A stretch of 64,000 nt of DNA from NCBI GenBank assembly GCA_964490935.1, contig CAZBEO010000001.1, positions 65,082 through 129,081 on the forward strand. Direction: 5' to 3'. The stretch comes from JAQVYB01 sp964490935. Lineage in GTDB: Bacteria; Verrucomicrobiota; Kiritimatiellia; RZYC01. Under the pieces are notes generated by a model, which worked only from the letters and a program-made list of their open reading frames with translations, was not told the DNA's origin and searched no databases. Every line of letters starts with the position of its first letter. Position 1 is the first letter of the stretch. This document shows positions 51,532-60,729 of the stretch, one piece after another. Both the position numbers and the translations under genes were made by a program.

Positions 51532-52911
51532 ATGAAAGAATTGCGGATTTTGGTGATTGAGGACGATGCCCTGCTGCGGAAGGCTATTTACGACCGCTTG
51601 CGTGCAATGGGACACGACGTTCAGGCGCGCGACTGCCTGGCGCAGGCCCGGCAGGTCCTCGAAGAAGCGGAGCTGGACCTGCTGCTTTCCGATATGCGGC
51701 TGCCGGATGGCGATGGACTAAAGTTCATCGCCGAGCAAAAAGAGCTGCATCCGGATTTGGAAATGGTGATCATGACCGCCTATGCGGATATTTCCACCGC
51801 TGTGGAGGCGCTCAAGGCCGGCGCGTTTGATTACCTGCCCAAGCCGTTCGAGGATGAGCAGCTCGATAAAATTGTACGTAATGTGGCGGACAAGCAGACG
51901 CTGACCCGTCAGGTGACCTCGCTGAGCGAAATGCAGGTCAAGGAATGCGGAGAGGTGCTCAGCTTCGGCGAGATGATTGGCTCCTCCGTGCTGGTGAAAA
52001 TTTTCGAGCGGGCGCAACTGATCGCGCAGGCACCGGACACCACCGCCCTGGTGATGGGAGAAAGCGGAACCGGCAAAGGAATGCTCGCCCGCGCGATTCA
52101 TCTGTCGAGTCCGCGTGCAAAAAAACCGTTTTTGGACATCAATTGCGCGGCGATTCCCGAGCAGCTCATGGAAAGCGAACTCTTTGGCTATGAGAAAGGC
52201 GCGTTTACGGATGCCAAGCAGCGAAAGCTAGGACTTTTTGAGGCCGCCGAGGGTGGAACGATGTTTCTGGATGAGATCGGCGATATGGACCTAAAGCTCC
52301 AGGGGAAAATTCTCAAGGTCCTGGAGGACAAGTCGTTTCGGAGGCTGGGTGGAGCAAAATCGGTAAGCGTGGATGTACGCGTGGTGGCGGCTACCAACCG
52401 CAATTTGAAAAAGCGGGTGGAAGAGGGACTCTTCCGGGAAGACTTGTATTACCGCCTTTCCATTCTGCCGATTGTTATGCCGCCGCTTCGAGAACATAAG
52501 GACAATATTGAACCGCTGTCCCGATATTTTCTCCGGTTGCTTTGTGCGCAGATGGGCCGGAAGGTCGCGGGGTTCTCCTCGCAGGCGGTCGCCGCTCTAC
52601 GTGCCTATGATTGGCCGGGCAATATTCGGGAGCTGCGCAACGTGGTGGAGCGCAGTCTGATTTTGACGCCCGGCGGAGAGATTGAGCCGGATGTACTCGG
52701 CATTCCCTCGACCGGTGCCCTTCAGCCGGAACTTTCCGCTCCGGCCACTCCGGCGGGAGAAATCCTTCCCATGAGTCTTTCAGAGTGCGAAAAGAAGCTG
52801 ATTCTTTCCGTTCTTAAAAGCGTGGACGGCAACAAGAACAAGGCGGCGGAGGTGTTGCAGATTCACCGGACCACTCTGTATAAAAAAATGTCGGAATACG
52901 AAATATCCTAG
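51532..52911 (+). CDS. NtrC-type sigma-54 response regulator
   Basis: A 459-aa protein: receiver (1-120, Asp54 in LLSDMRLPDGDG), AAA+ domain (about 145-375) with Walker A GESGTGKG (176-183), and FLDEIGDMDLKLQGKIL around the Walker B region. A Fis-type helix-turn-helix closes the protein (about 415-459). The loop that contacts sigma-54, normally GAFTGA, reads GAFTDA (223-228), a variant found in other members. It probably activates sigma-54 promoters on phosphorylation. It heads a plus-strand cluster; the next gene starts about 75 bp after its stop. Confidence 0.92.
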   Translation: MKELRILVIEDDALLRKAIYDRLRAMGHDVQARDCLAQARQVLEEAELDLLLSDMRLPDGDGLKFIAEQKELHPDLEMVIMTAYADISTAVEALKAGAFDYLPKPFEDEQLDKIVRNVADKQTLTRQVTSLSEMQVKECGEVLSFGEMIGSSVLVKIFERAQLIAQAPDTTALVMGESGTGKGMLARAIHLSSPRAKKPFLDINCAAIPEQLMESELFGYEKGAFTDAKQRKLGLFEAAEGGTMFLDEIGDMDLKLQGKILKVLEDKSFRRLGGAKSVSVDVRVVAATNRNLKKRVEEGLFREDLYYRLSILPIVMPPLREHKDNIEPLSRYFLRLLCAQMGRKVAGFSSQAVAALRAYDWPGNIRELRNVVERSLILTPGGEIEPDVLGIPSTGALQPELSAPATPAGEILPMSLSECEKKLILSVLKSVDGNKNKAAEVLQIHRTTLYKKMSEYEIS

Positions 52912-52986
52912 AGAATTCCAGTGGTTTTCGGCATGGAAGCGCTGTCCGAAGGCCATTGTGGCATTCCGGGTGCTACAGGTGAAGCC

Positions 52987-53700
52987 ATGTTGAAGAAGAC
53001 TACATATAAACGACTTGCAGCGGCGGGGATCGGTTGCTTCGGCACGCTTGTGCTATCCTTGGCTGCTGTGGCTCAACAAATTACCCCCCCACCGGAAGCC
53101 CCCCCGAAGGGGCCGGGTCGCCTCGTGGAACTCCAGCAGAAGGCGGAAGAACGCGATAAACTGGCCGAAAAATGCAACACACTCGAAGACGAACTCGTGG
53201 CCCTTCAACAACAGCTCGGCGTGGGAGATGAGACTCGTCCGCGTGCCGGGCGGGGGCGGCTGGACTCGCTCGAACGCAAGGCCGCTCAATTTGAGCAGTT
53301 GGTCTTGATCAATGAAGCCAAGACGGACCAGATTCGCCTGCTGGACGAGGAAAACGAAGAATTACGCCTGGCCACAACGGAAACGGAAGAGCAGTTTGTG
53401 GGGCTGCAACTTGATTTTGAGAGCATGGTGCAGTCGAATCAGGTGCTGCAGGGAGTGATCGAGTCGCTGCATCAAACCATTGATCAGCTCCTGCTCGGTA
53501 ATTTTGAATATTATGAGGTGCGGGAAGTGGGCGAAACCTTGTATTCCATTGCCGGGCTGCCCATGGTGTATGGAGATACGAACAAAGCCAATCTTCTCAT
53601 TTCGCCCAACCGCAAGCGCGTACCCGATCTGAAAAATCTGCAAGCCGGCGATGTGCTGGTGATTCCCCGCTTCCCGGCCAGCGGAAAGTATCTTTGGTAA
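52987..53700 (+). CDS. exported coiled-coil protein with C-terminal LysM domain
   Basis: A 237-aa protein. The ATG at 52987 follows AGGTGA by about 5 nt; reading from 52921 gives an implausible N-terminus. The signal peptide is KRLAAAGIGCFGTLVLSLAAVAQ. A Pro-rich linker follows, then a long charged coiled coil (about 40-180; LQQKAEERDKLAEKCNTLEDEL). The end is a LysM-like domain (EVREVGETLYSIAGLPMVYGD..LQAGDVLVIP), which binds peptidoglycan glycan strands. It probably sits in the periplasm attached to the wall, and its cluster position suggests an envelope or motility role under the flanking regulators. Confidence 0.8.
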   Translation: MLKKTTYKRLAAAGIGCFGTLVLSLAAVAQQITPPPEAPPKGPGRLVELQQKAEERDKLAEKCNTLEDELVALQQQLGVGDETRPRAGRGRLDSLERKAAQFEQLVLINEAKTDQIRLLDEENEELRLATTETEEQFVGLQLDFESMVQSNQVLQGVIESLHQTIDQLLLGNFEYYEVREVGETLYSIAGLPMVYGDTNKANLLISPNRKRVPDLKNLQAGDVLVIPRFPASGKYLW

Positions 53701-53713
53701 AAAGGAGTTCCGT

Positions 53714-54529
53714 GTGGAAGAAGCACAAACATTATCCTCTTCCGGCCCACGCATCCTCCTGATGGAGGATGAGCCGCTGGCACGCTGGCTGGCCCGGAAA
53801 GCCCTCGAAGAAACCGGTGCGCAGGTGGTGGAGGCGGCATCCTGTGCCGAGGCACTGCGACATCTGGAGACGGTTGCTTTCAATTTGCTGGTGCTGGATT
53901 ACCGGCTGCCGGATGGAAATGGCGCGTCCGTGGCCACCTCGGCACGCGAGGGCGGCTGCCGCTGTCCGATTCTACTGCTGAGTGCCGATGCCGATGACTT
54001 CGCCACAGAGGCTTCTGCTCCTGACTCCCTCTTTTCTGGCGTACTGAGCAAACCGCTCGATGTGGATGAGCTGCAACGTGCCGTGCAGCAGTATTGCTCC
54101 CCCTCCGAATCGTCGGCTTCCGGCGTGGAAGAGGCCACCACGAAGCGGGCCTGGGTGGATCGTTTTTGCGTGATACCCATGCCTCGGCAGATGACGGCGG
54201 GCGATCTCTCCGCGCTGGCTCCCGTTCCTGAAGACAAGGGCTGGATCGCCCTGGACCTTCGCGAAACCGAAAGCATCGAGCCGGAATGCGCCGCCAAACT
54301 GGATGCCCTGGCCGAAACCTGTCTGGCCCTCGGAGGCCGCTTGGCGCTGCTGGGCGCGCAGCCCGAACTGGTTCGTCTGCTTCGAGAACAGGGTGCCCCT
54401 CCCGCGTTTGACGCCCTGCCGGACGTCCGGGCGCTCGAAGCTCTGAGCCGGCGCCTTTCCTCCTTCTGTGAACGCTCGTCCCTGCTCGACGCGGTGATTT
54501 CCGCCGATTCGGAGGTGGTCGAACCATGA
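53714..54529 (+). CDS. receiver domain fused to STAS-like domain
   Basis: A 271-aa protein starting at GTG 53714, 6-7 nt after AAAGGAG. Residues 12-135 form a receiver (Asp62 in LLVLDYRLPDGNG, Lys in GVLSKPLDVDEL). After a Ser-rich linker, residues about 160-265 look like a degenerate STAS/anti-sigma-antagonist fold (GWIALDLRETESIEPECAAKLDALAETCLALGG shortened here to its key Asp-Leu-Arg stretch). It has no DNA-binding domain, so it probably acts through protein contacts. The stop overlaps the next start by 4 bp (ATGA), showing coupling to the TPR gene. Confidence 0.72.
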   Translation: MEEAQTLSSSGPRILLMEDEPLARWLARKALEETGAQVVEAASCAEALRHLETVAFNLLVLDYRLPDGNGASVATSAREGGCRCPILLLSADADDFATEASAPDSLFSGVLSKPLDVDELQRAVQQYCSPSESSASGVEEATTKRAWVDRFCVIPMPRQMTAGDLSALAPVPEDKGWIALDLRETESIEPECAAKLDALAETCLALGGRLALLGAQPELVRLLREQGAPPAFDALPDVRALEALSRRLSSFCERSSLLDAVISADSEVVEP

Positions 54530-56724
54530 AAAAATCGACGATCATTCTGGTTCTTTTGCTCTTCCTCGGCACCAGTGCCGGTCTTTATTACGGGTTGACC
54601 CGGTACCTCCAAAAAGAAAAGGAACGAGTGCTTGCGGCACTTGAGGAGGTGGAGGAGCCCGAAAAATCGGAAGAAGAGGAGAGCGACGAGGTGGTAGAAC
54701 TTCCCTCGGTGACCTACTCGGAAGCAGATGTGCAGGAGGTGCCGCCTGGTCGGCTTATGGCGTTCGATCAACTGCTGGGCGATGCGCAGAACGAAGCGGC
54801 TATTGATCGTTGGGAAATGTCCAAGGCCCTGCTGCGCAGCGCCATTGACCTGACCTCCAACGCCACCCTGCGCGCCATGGCCGCTCAGGAGATGGGGGCG
54901 GTACTCCTTGAAGAAGCCCAGGTGACACCTTGGCCAAATGCCCTCGCCGCCGAACAATATCTGGAAGGAGCGCTGGAACTGGAGAAGGACCCCGCCCGAC
55001 GCGAACAGATAGAGGGACGCCTGCGCGATACGCGGGAAATTCTTTATTCCAGCCAACTGGTGGATATTCCAGAGACCGGCAATCGCTTTCAGATGCTGGA
55101 TGCCTTGGAAAAGGCGCGGCCCATGATGCAAACCCCCACCCGGCAGTTGGAATATAAGCTGCGCGAGGCCAACGCCCTCCAGCAAACGGTGCTGAATCCC
55201 TCCTGGTTCAAGGAATATCTCCAGGATCACCCCGAAGAAAACCGAGAAGAGGCCCGAGAGAGCCTTCGTAATGAGGCCATGAGTCAATACCTCGAACTGG
55301 CCGAACAGGCTACCGGCCCCATACGCGACGAGGCCTTTTTCCGTATGGCGGAACTGCAAATGGAGGAGAAAAAATACGATCAGGCCGATCAGACCATCCA
55401 GAGCTTCCTCGACAACGAACCGATGACGTTTATTCCAGAAACCATGCTGCTGCTCGCACAAATTGCACGGGCCAAAGGCGACCCGCGCCGTGCCAATCAC
55501 CTGCTTACGCAGCATATTGAGCGCTATGGAATCACTGGCGATTCCCAAAATCAAATCATGGAAGTTATACGAGAGATGGCGGGGTTGGGCTTTTACCGGG
55601 AAGCCGCCGATTCGCTCGAGGCGCTCACCCGCCAACCGCAGTTGGAAACTAAAACCCATGAACTCATGGCGCAAAGCCAACTGTACCGGGCGGACTATTT
55701 TTTTAAAATCAACGAACCGGGAAATGCCGAGGCCATCTTGAGCGAGCTGGCGACCGGCGATTATCCGCCCGCAATCAAACAGGCCGCCGTATCGCGCCTC
55801 TTCGAAACCCAGCTCGCCCGAAACCAGGGCAATATTGAAATGCTGCTGACGGGTATTCAGGCCGTCGAGTCCGACCCGGAAAACGAACATGCCAAGAATA
55901 TCCTGATTCAGATGGCACGAACGGTGGAGCAGATGGGGCTGCCGGTCTATGCGCAGGAAATCTATGACAAAATCGCCCTGCTCGGCATGGCCGCCGCGCA
56001 GAACGCCGACGCCACCAGCGCCGTTCCACTTTCCATCGAGGCCGCCACACTCGGCACGGCACGATGTTATTTCAAAGAAGGAAACGACCTGAAAGCCGAT
56101 TACCTTTTCCGAAAAATATGCAATAACTACGACGTCGGAGCGCTTCAGTCCGAAGCCGCCTTCTGGTGGGCCCAGATCGCCTTTCGTAACGATCAGCTTC
56201 AGGAGGCTTCGCGGCGCCTCGGCCTAATGGACCTCTCCTCGCTGCCGCCCGATTTCACCGCCAAAGCCAAAATCCTGGATCAGTTTATCAACATCCGGCT
56301 GGGCATCAGCAACGAGGAAGTGATTGATCCGGTGCTGATCGACCTGGCGACCTTGACCGACGTCGATCGCGAATTTATCCGCACCTATTATCCGGCCTTT
56401 TTCGACCTGTGGGAAAAGCGGGATAATCTGAAAGCCATGAAGCGCTGGTATGAAGGAAGCCGCGTCAGTCCGCATCGCGAAGACGTTCCGTTGGATGATT
56501 TTTTTCTGCGCATTGCCAACGTCATCCTTGAAAATGGGACGCTGAACGATCTGATTGCCTATCTGGACAGTCCGGACGATCTACTTCCGATCGAACAGCA
56601 GGAACAGCTTCAGGCCGACCTCTGGATTCCCTTTCTCAAAAATATTCGACAGCTTGAGCTGACTAATCAGGGAATCAAATTGGCCCTGAATGAACTCTAC
56701 CGAAAACGACGGGGCATCCGCTGA
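54526..56724 (+). CDS. membrane-anchored TPR-repeat protein
   Basis: A 732-aa protein. An N-terminal membrane anchor (TIILVLLLFLGTSAGLYYGL, residues 5-24) is followed by an acidic linker (about 35-60) and a long all-helical region of tetratricopeptide-like repeats (about 75-730). Recognisable TPR turns include EAFFRMAELQMEEKKYDQADQ and SEAAFWWAQIAFRNDQLQEA. There are no catalytic motifs. It is expected to be a periplasmic scaffold comparable to outer-membrane or polysaccharide-export TPR proteins. It is translationally coupled to the REC-STAS gene and followed at 16 bp by the histidine kinase. Confidence 0.8.
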   Translation: MKKSTIILVLLLFLGTSAGLYYGLTRYLQKEKERVLAALEEVEEPEKSEEEESDEVVELPSVTYSEADVQEVPPGRLMAFDQLLGDAQNEAAIDRWEMSKALLRSAIDLTSNATLRAMAAQEMGAVLLEEAQVTPWPNALAAEQYLEGALELEKDPARREQIEGRLRDTREILYSSQLVDIPETGNRFQMLDALEKARPMMQTPTRQLEYKLREANALQQTVLNPSWFKEYLQDHPEENREEARESLRNEAMSQYLELAEQATGPIRDEAFFRMAELQMEEKKYDQADQTIQSFLDNEPMTFIPETMLLLAQIARAKGDPRRANHLLTQHIERYGITGDSQNQIMEVIREMAGLGFYREAADSLEALTRQPQLETKTHELMAQSQLYRADYFFKINEPGNAEAILSELATGDYPPAIKQAAVSRLFETQLARNQGNIEMLLTGIQAVESDPENEHAKNILIQMARTVEQMGLPVYAQEIYDKIALLGMAAAQNADATSAVPLSIEAATLGTARCYFKEGNDLKADYLFRKICNNYDVGALQSEAAFWWAQIAFRNDQLQEASRRLGLMDLSSLPPDFTAKAKILDQFINIRLGISNEEVIDPVLIDLATLTDVDREFIRTYYPAFFDLWEKRDNLKAMKRWYEGSRVSPHREDVPLDDFFLRIANVILENGTLNDLIAYLDSPDDLLPIEQQEQLQADLWIPFLKNIRQLELTNQGIKLALNELYRKRRGIR

Positions 56725-56740
56725 AGAACGGCATGAACAT

Positions 56741-58012
56741 ATGAGTGAAAAAGAAAAGAAACTGCAGGCTCTCATGAAGCAGCAATGGACGGATGGCGAG
56801 CTGCTGACCGGCATTAAGAAAGCCTTTGATCTCTTCGATGAGCAAAGCAGTCTGCTTCAGCATTCCTTTGAGAATCTGAAAAAGGACCTCGCCCGGGCCA
56901 ATCAGCAATTAAATGAGAAGAATGCCACCCTTTCGGAAAAGGTCGAAGAGTTGCACCAGATGACCGGGCGACTCGAGTGTATTCTTGAAAGCATCGGTGA
57001 TGGTGTGCTGGTGGTGGACCCCAATCTCTGCGTGGAGCGTACGAATCCCGCCTTCCTGAATCTGCTGGAGAAAAAGAGAAAAGAGGTGGAGCGGCGTGCC
57101 TATTCCGAGGTGATGGAGGACCTAGGCAATCCCAAGGCCATTCAGGAGGCGATTCGGAAAGGTAAAGTGGTGTTTGATCAGGAACGGGTGTGCAGAAAGG
57201 GCGATCACACCATCACCGTACTCGCCGGCATTGCACCGGTTCGTTCCACCGATGGAGAAATTATCGGCGCGGTGGAAGTCCTGCGCGACATTACCCCCCT
57301 GCGGCTGCTGCAAGAAAAAATGCAGCACCAGCAGCGCATTGCCGCCCTCGGCGAGATGGCCGCCAGTGTGGCCCATGAAATACGCAATCCCCTAGGCACC
57401 ATCGAAGGCTTTGCCCGCCTCTTGAAATCCGACCTCGACAAGGACGGCTTCGAAAATCATTCCCGCATGGCCACCAAAATCATCGCAGGCGTAACCAACC
57501 TGAATTATGTGATCACCAACCTGCTGACGTATGCGCGTCCGCTTTCCCTGCAGAACGATGTCTTTGATGTCGGCATGCTGCTCGCGAGCGTGGAAGACCT
57601 GCTGGGCGGAATCGCCGCGCAGCACGGAGTGGTGCTGGAGTTCAAACAGTCCGGAAAAATGCATACAGTTAGCGGCGATATACGCCAGCTCCGTCAGGTG
57701 CTGGTCAATCTCGGGCGCAACGCGGTGGAGGCCTGCGTGGGGCGCGAAGACGGGCACGTCACCATCCGTTCCGAAGTCAGAAAGCGCAGCGCCCTCTTCA
57801 CGGTTTCCGATACGGGTTGCGGAATTCCGAAAAAAGATATACATCATGTCTTCGATCCTTTCTTTACCCGGAAGGATGCCGGGACCGGGCTGGGGCTTTC
57901 GCTGTGTCATAAAATTGTCACGGCACACGGAGGTGAAATCACCGTGGAAAGCCAGACGGGATCGGGTACGGAATTCACGGTCACCATACCGCAGGCGGGA
58001 GCAGCAATATGA
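56741..58012 (+). CDS. PAS-domain sensor histidine kinase (NtrB-like)
   Basis: A protein of about 423 aa with no membrane segment. Order: N-terminal coiled coil (about 25-75), PAS domain (about 75-185; ILESIGDGVLVVDPNLCVERTNPAFL), HisKA (His212 in ASVAHEIRNPLGTIEGF) and HATPase (RQVLVNLGRNAVEAC, DTGCGIPKKD, GTGLGLSLCHKIV). The ATG at 56741 is chosen because the earlier in-frame ATG at 56690 lies inside the TPR gene and lacks a ribosome site; this choice is uncertain. It overlaps the next NtrC-type gene by 4 bp and is therefore its likely cognate kinase. Confidence 0.88.
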   Translation: MSEKEKKLQALMKQQWTDGELLTGIKKAFDLFDEQSSLLQHSFENLKKDLARANQQLNEKNATLSEKVEELHQMTGRLECILESIGDGVLVVDPNLCVERTNPAFLNLLEKKRKEVERRAYSEVMEDLGNPKAIQEAIRKGKVVFDQERVCRKGDHTITVLAGIAPVRSTDGEIIGAVEVLRDITPLRLLQEKMQHQQRIAALGEMAASVAHEIRNPLGTIEGFARLLKSDLDKDGFENHSRMATKIIAGVTNLNYVITNLLTYARPLSLQNDVFDVGMLLASVEDLLGGIAAQHGVVLEFKQSGKMHTVSGDIRQLRQVLVNLGRNAVEACVGREDGHVTIRSEVRKRSALFTVSDTGCGIPKKDIHHVFDPFFTRKDAGTGLGLSLCHKIVTAHGGEITVESQTGSGTEFTVTIPQAGAAI

Positions 58013-59457
58013 TAACATCAATCGAAAATGCGCTGGTCGTGGATGACGACGCCCTGATGCGCGAATTTGTGGTGGAAACCCTTCGGCGCAATAAAATAAA
58101 AGTCACCGAGGCCAGTAACGGGCTCGACGCAAAGGAACTGCTCTCGCAGCAGGATTATGACATGGCCTTTGTGGATTTGAAAATGCCGGGGCTCGACGGC
58201 ATGGGCCTGCTCAAACACATGACTTCCGTAGGCTGCCCCACCCTGACGGTCATTATCACGGCCTTCGGCACGGTGGAACGCGCCGTGGATGCTATGAAAA
58301 ACGGGGCCTATGATTTTCTGATGAAACCCTTTTCGCCCGAGCAGGTTGAAATCATCATCAATCGCGCCCGCGATTGGGTGGGCCTCCAGGCGCAGAACAC
58401 CTATCTGAAAGAAGAACTTGGCTGGATTCTCCCGCAGGGACGGCAGATTGTTGGCCAGTCCACTGCGGTGCAGAAGCTGATGAAGGAAGTGACCCGGGTG
58501 GCTCAGTCGAACGCCACGGTGCTGATCAACGGGGAGAGTGGTACCGGCAAAGAGCTGGTCGCCTCCGCCATCCACTGCATGAGCGAACGCAAGAACCAAC
58601 CGTTCATCCGACTCAACTGCGCTGCCGTGCCCGAAGCGCTGATGGATAGCGAACTTTTCGGCCACGAAAAAGGCTCGTTCACCAGCGCCGTCGCCCGGCG
58701 CATCGGACGGTTCGAGCTGGCCAATCACGGCACCCTGCTGCTCGATGAAATCAGTGAAATGAACGTCAACCTTCAATCCAAACTGTTGCGCGTCCTGCAG
58801 GAACGTGAATTCGAGCGGGTGGGAGGTTCGCAGACCATTCAGGTGGATTGCCGGGTGCTCGCCTCCACCAATCGGAACCTGCAACTCTACGTGGATGAAA
58901 AGAAGTTTCGTCAGGATTTGTATTATCGGTTGAATGTGGTTCCCATCAAGCTCCCTCCTCTACGCGAGCGGCTCGAGGACATTCCCCTGCTGGTTGGTTC
59001 CTTTGTTCAGCGCTACGGTGCCGGACGCGGCAAGGGCGGCGATGAACTGAGCTTTGCCGTCGAGACGATGGAGGCCATGCAGCAGTACAACTGGCCAGGC
59101 AATATCCGCGAACTGGAGAATGTGGTTGAGCGAGTTTGCGTGATGGAGGAAGGGCCCGTCTTCGGTCCCGAAACACTGCCGGTCGAAATACGGGGCCGAC
59201 GTAGCGGAGTGGCCTTTTCCGCGCCGGAATCTGATGAGGCTTGCTCGCCTGCAGCGTCGGGGACCGCGCCATCCACCGGGCCGGATGAAATATTGAATAT
59301 CGGCGATCTGGAACGGCGCGCCATTATTCAGGCCCTGCGCAAAACCGGCGGCAACCGCAAGGACACGGCGGACCTCCTCGGCATCAGCATTCGCACCCTT
59401 CGCAATAAGCTCAATCAGTACCGCGAAGAAAACACCCTGCCCGAAGACATTGAATGA
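58009..59457 (+). CDS. NtrC-type sigma-54 response regulator (second)
   Basis: A 482-aa protein: receiver (Asp56 in MAFVDLKMPGLDG), AAA+ domain with Walker A GESGTGKE (175-182) and LLDEISEMNVNLQSKLL, and a Fis-type helix-turn-helix at the end (LERRAIIQALRKTGGNRKDTADLLG region). The sigma-54 contact loop reads GSFTSA (222-227) instead of GAFTGA. The sequence after it (RIGRFELANHGTLLLDE) resembles FlrC/FleR-type flagellar regulators, and a flagellin gene is 4 kb away. Control of flagellar or envelope genes is inference. The start codon overlaps the kinase stop. Confidence 0.92.
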   Translation: MITSIENALVVDDDALMREFVVETLRRNKIKVTEASNGLDAKELLSQQDYDMAFVDLKMPGLDGMGLLKHMTSVGCPTLTVIITAFGTVERAVDAMKNGAYDFLMKPFSPEQVEIIINRARDWVGLQAQNTYLKEELGWILPQGRQIVGQSTAVQKLMKEVTRVAQSNATVLINGESGTGKELVASAIHCMSERKNQPFIRLNCAAVPEALMDSELFGHEKGSFTSAVARRIGRFELANHGTLLLDEISEMNVNLQSKLLRVLQEREFERVGGSQTIQVDCRVLASTNRNLQLYVDEKKFRQDLYYRLNVVPIKLPPLRERLEDIPLLVGSFVQRYGAGRGKGGDELSFAVETMEAMQQYNWPGNIRELENVVERVCVMEEGPVFGPETLPVEIRGRRSGVAFSAPESDEACSPAASGTAPSTGPDEILNIGDLERRAIIQALRKTGGNRKDTADLLGISIRTLRNKLNQYREENTLPEDIE

Positions 59458-59526
59458 ATAACCCATGACCGTTGGGATGACCCGGCGGGTTGAAAAAAAC
59501 GAACCGAACGTGGGCAGCGCGCATTT

Positions 59527-59967
59527 TTACGGATGCAGGGACTTGGCAAACTCCTTGCGGACAATCCCTTTCAAATGGAGGGCATTGCGCTCGCAATCCG
59601 GACAGAGCCCGTGCGTAAAATGCGTACAGGAATCCCGTTCAAGAAACTGCTCAAACGGCGTCCAGCATCCTGCCTCGCGTATGCTCTTGCAGACCGGACA
59701 AATGTGAAGCACTCCCTCCAGACAGGCAATGCGGCAAAGCATGCGCCGCGAAATAAATAGGACAAGCAGGGAAAGTAACACCAACATGGCGCTTTCCAGC
59801 ACGCTTTCCGCCCAGTTGATCGGGGTTTCCACCGTGCCAAAAATGCGGTGTGGAAGGTCGATGAGCTCATTGATCCAAAGCAGCATCAGCAGGAGGGTAA
59901 AACCGATAGCCTCCAGGGTCAGGATGCTGCGACCGAACTCTGCTTTCGATAGCTTTTTCTGATTCAT
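59527..59967 (-). CDS. small two-helix membrane protein with zinc-ribbon-like Cys motifs
   Basis: A 146-aa protein. Two membrane helices (about 15-35, ILTLEAIGFTLLLMLLWINEL; about 57-75, AMLVLLSLLVLFISRRM) precede a soluble tail with CPVCKSIREAG and GLCPDCERN, a paired CxxC arrangement expected to bind zinc. The same tail (ICSSCKKIRDD-like) occurs at the end of various bacterial signalling proteins. Its function is unknown. It is convergent with the NtrC-type gene. Confidence 0.72.
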   Translation of the reverse strand: MNQKKLSKAEFGRSILTLEAIGFTLLLMLLWINELIDLPHRIFGTVETPINWAESVLESAMLVLLSLLVLFISRRMLCRIACLEGVLHICPVCKSIREAGCWTPFEQFLERDSCTHFTHGLCPDCERNALHLKGIVRKEFAKSLHP

Positions 59968-60164
59968 AATTTTGCCTTCCCCGGGCCATGAACGGAGTCC
60001 CTTTTGTCAGCGGTGTGCGGTCCGCACTGTTGAGGCGTGCATTTAAGGCACGAAGCCGCAGCCTGTAAAGAGAAAAGGCCTTGCTGGCGGGTTGTTTTCC
60101 ATTTTTCACGAGGGCGTGAATCGCCCAGACGTGCGGCGGGCAGCACGGGCCGTTGATTTTTATC

Positions 60165-60194
60165 TTGGTCTTGCCTTGGAATCGCGTATATACT
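60165..60194 (+). promoter_or_regulatory. sigma-70-like promoter of nfeD operon
   Basis: TTGGTC (60165-60170) and TATACT (60189-60194) are separated by 18 bp, about 55 bp upstream of the ATG at 60250, which has AAAAGGAG close by. Confidence 0.5.
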
Positions 60195-60249
60195 TTCGGG
60201 CCACTGGATAAGGCGTGGGCGTAGGTGCCGCGTAAAAGGAGACCGGATC

Positions 60250-60705
60250 ATGAGTAGTTTTATGCAACCGCAGTATCTTTGGGCCATCGTGGGCATAGTG
60301 CTCCTGTTGGCCGAACTGGGTATCCCGGGATTGATCATTTTCTTCTTCGGTCTTGGTGCCCTGCTGACAGGGATGGTGACTTGGATCGTCCCGCTCGGCC
60401 TGAACCAGCAGTTGGTGCTGTTTTTGGTTTCCTCGCTGTTGATGCTGATCGGCCTGCGCCGCTGGCTCAAGAATGTGTTCACCGGCTTCATCGCCAACAA
60501 GCAGAACCTGGATGTGAATGCCGATGGCGATTTTACTGGGAAAACCGTGATTGTGCTCGAGGCGATTGCGCCGGGACGTGACGGTAAGGTGGACTTAAAC
60601 GGTACCGACTGGCGGGCCGCATCAGATGAATCGCTCGCGCCGGGTGCGTGGGTGATTGTGACGGGCCAGAATAATTTGACGCTGCAAGTAAAAGGGCAAC
60701 CATAA
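60250..60705 (+). CDS. NfeD-like membrane protein
   Basis: A 151-aa short-form NfeD. Three membrane helices (about 8-27, 28-48, 55-72) are followed by a C-terminal OB-fold domain (VIVLEAIAPGRDGKVDLNGTDWRAA...GAWVIVTGQNNLTLQVK). Short NfeD proteins partner with SPFH/stomatin-like proteins and influence membrane microdomains. The SPFH gene begins 24 bp downstream. Confidence 0.9.
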   Translation: MSSFMQPQYLWAIVGIVLLLAELGIPGLIIFFFGLGALLTGMVTWIVPLGLNQQLVLFLVSSLLMLIGLRRWLKNVFTGFIANKQNLDVNADGDFTGKTVIVLEAIAPGRDGKVDLNGTDWRAASDESLAPGAWVIVTGQNNLTLQVKGQP

Positions 60706-60729
60706 ACCTCGGAAGAAGGAGAAATTAAC

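Noticed and set aside
52960..52974. GG-N10-GC sigma-54-like site before the LysM gene.
   Set aside because: The start would fall about 2 nt before the ATG and after the ribosome site, so it could not serve this gene.
53899..55890. A 663-codon minus-strand frame opposite the REC-STAS and TPR genes.
   Set aside because: It spans two coupled plus-strand genes with clear families and shows no recognisable domain.
59968..60249. Possible small genes in this gap.
   Set aside because: Only short frames without ribosome sites; apart from the promoter-like sequence at 60165-60194 I see nothing.
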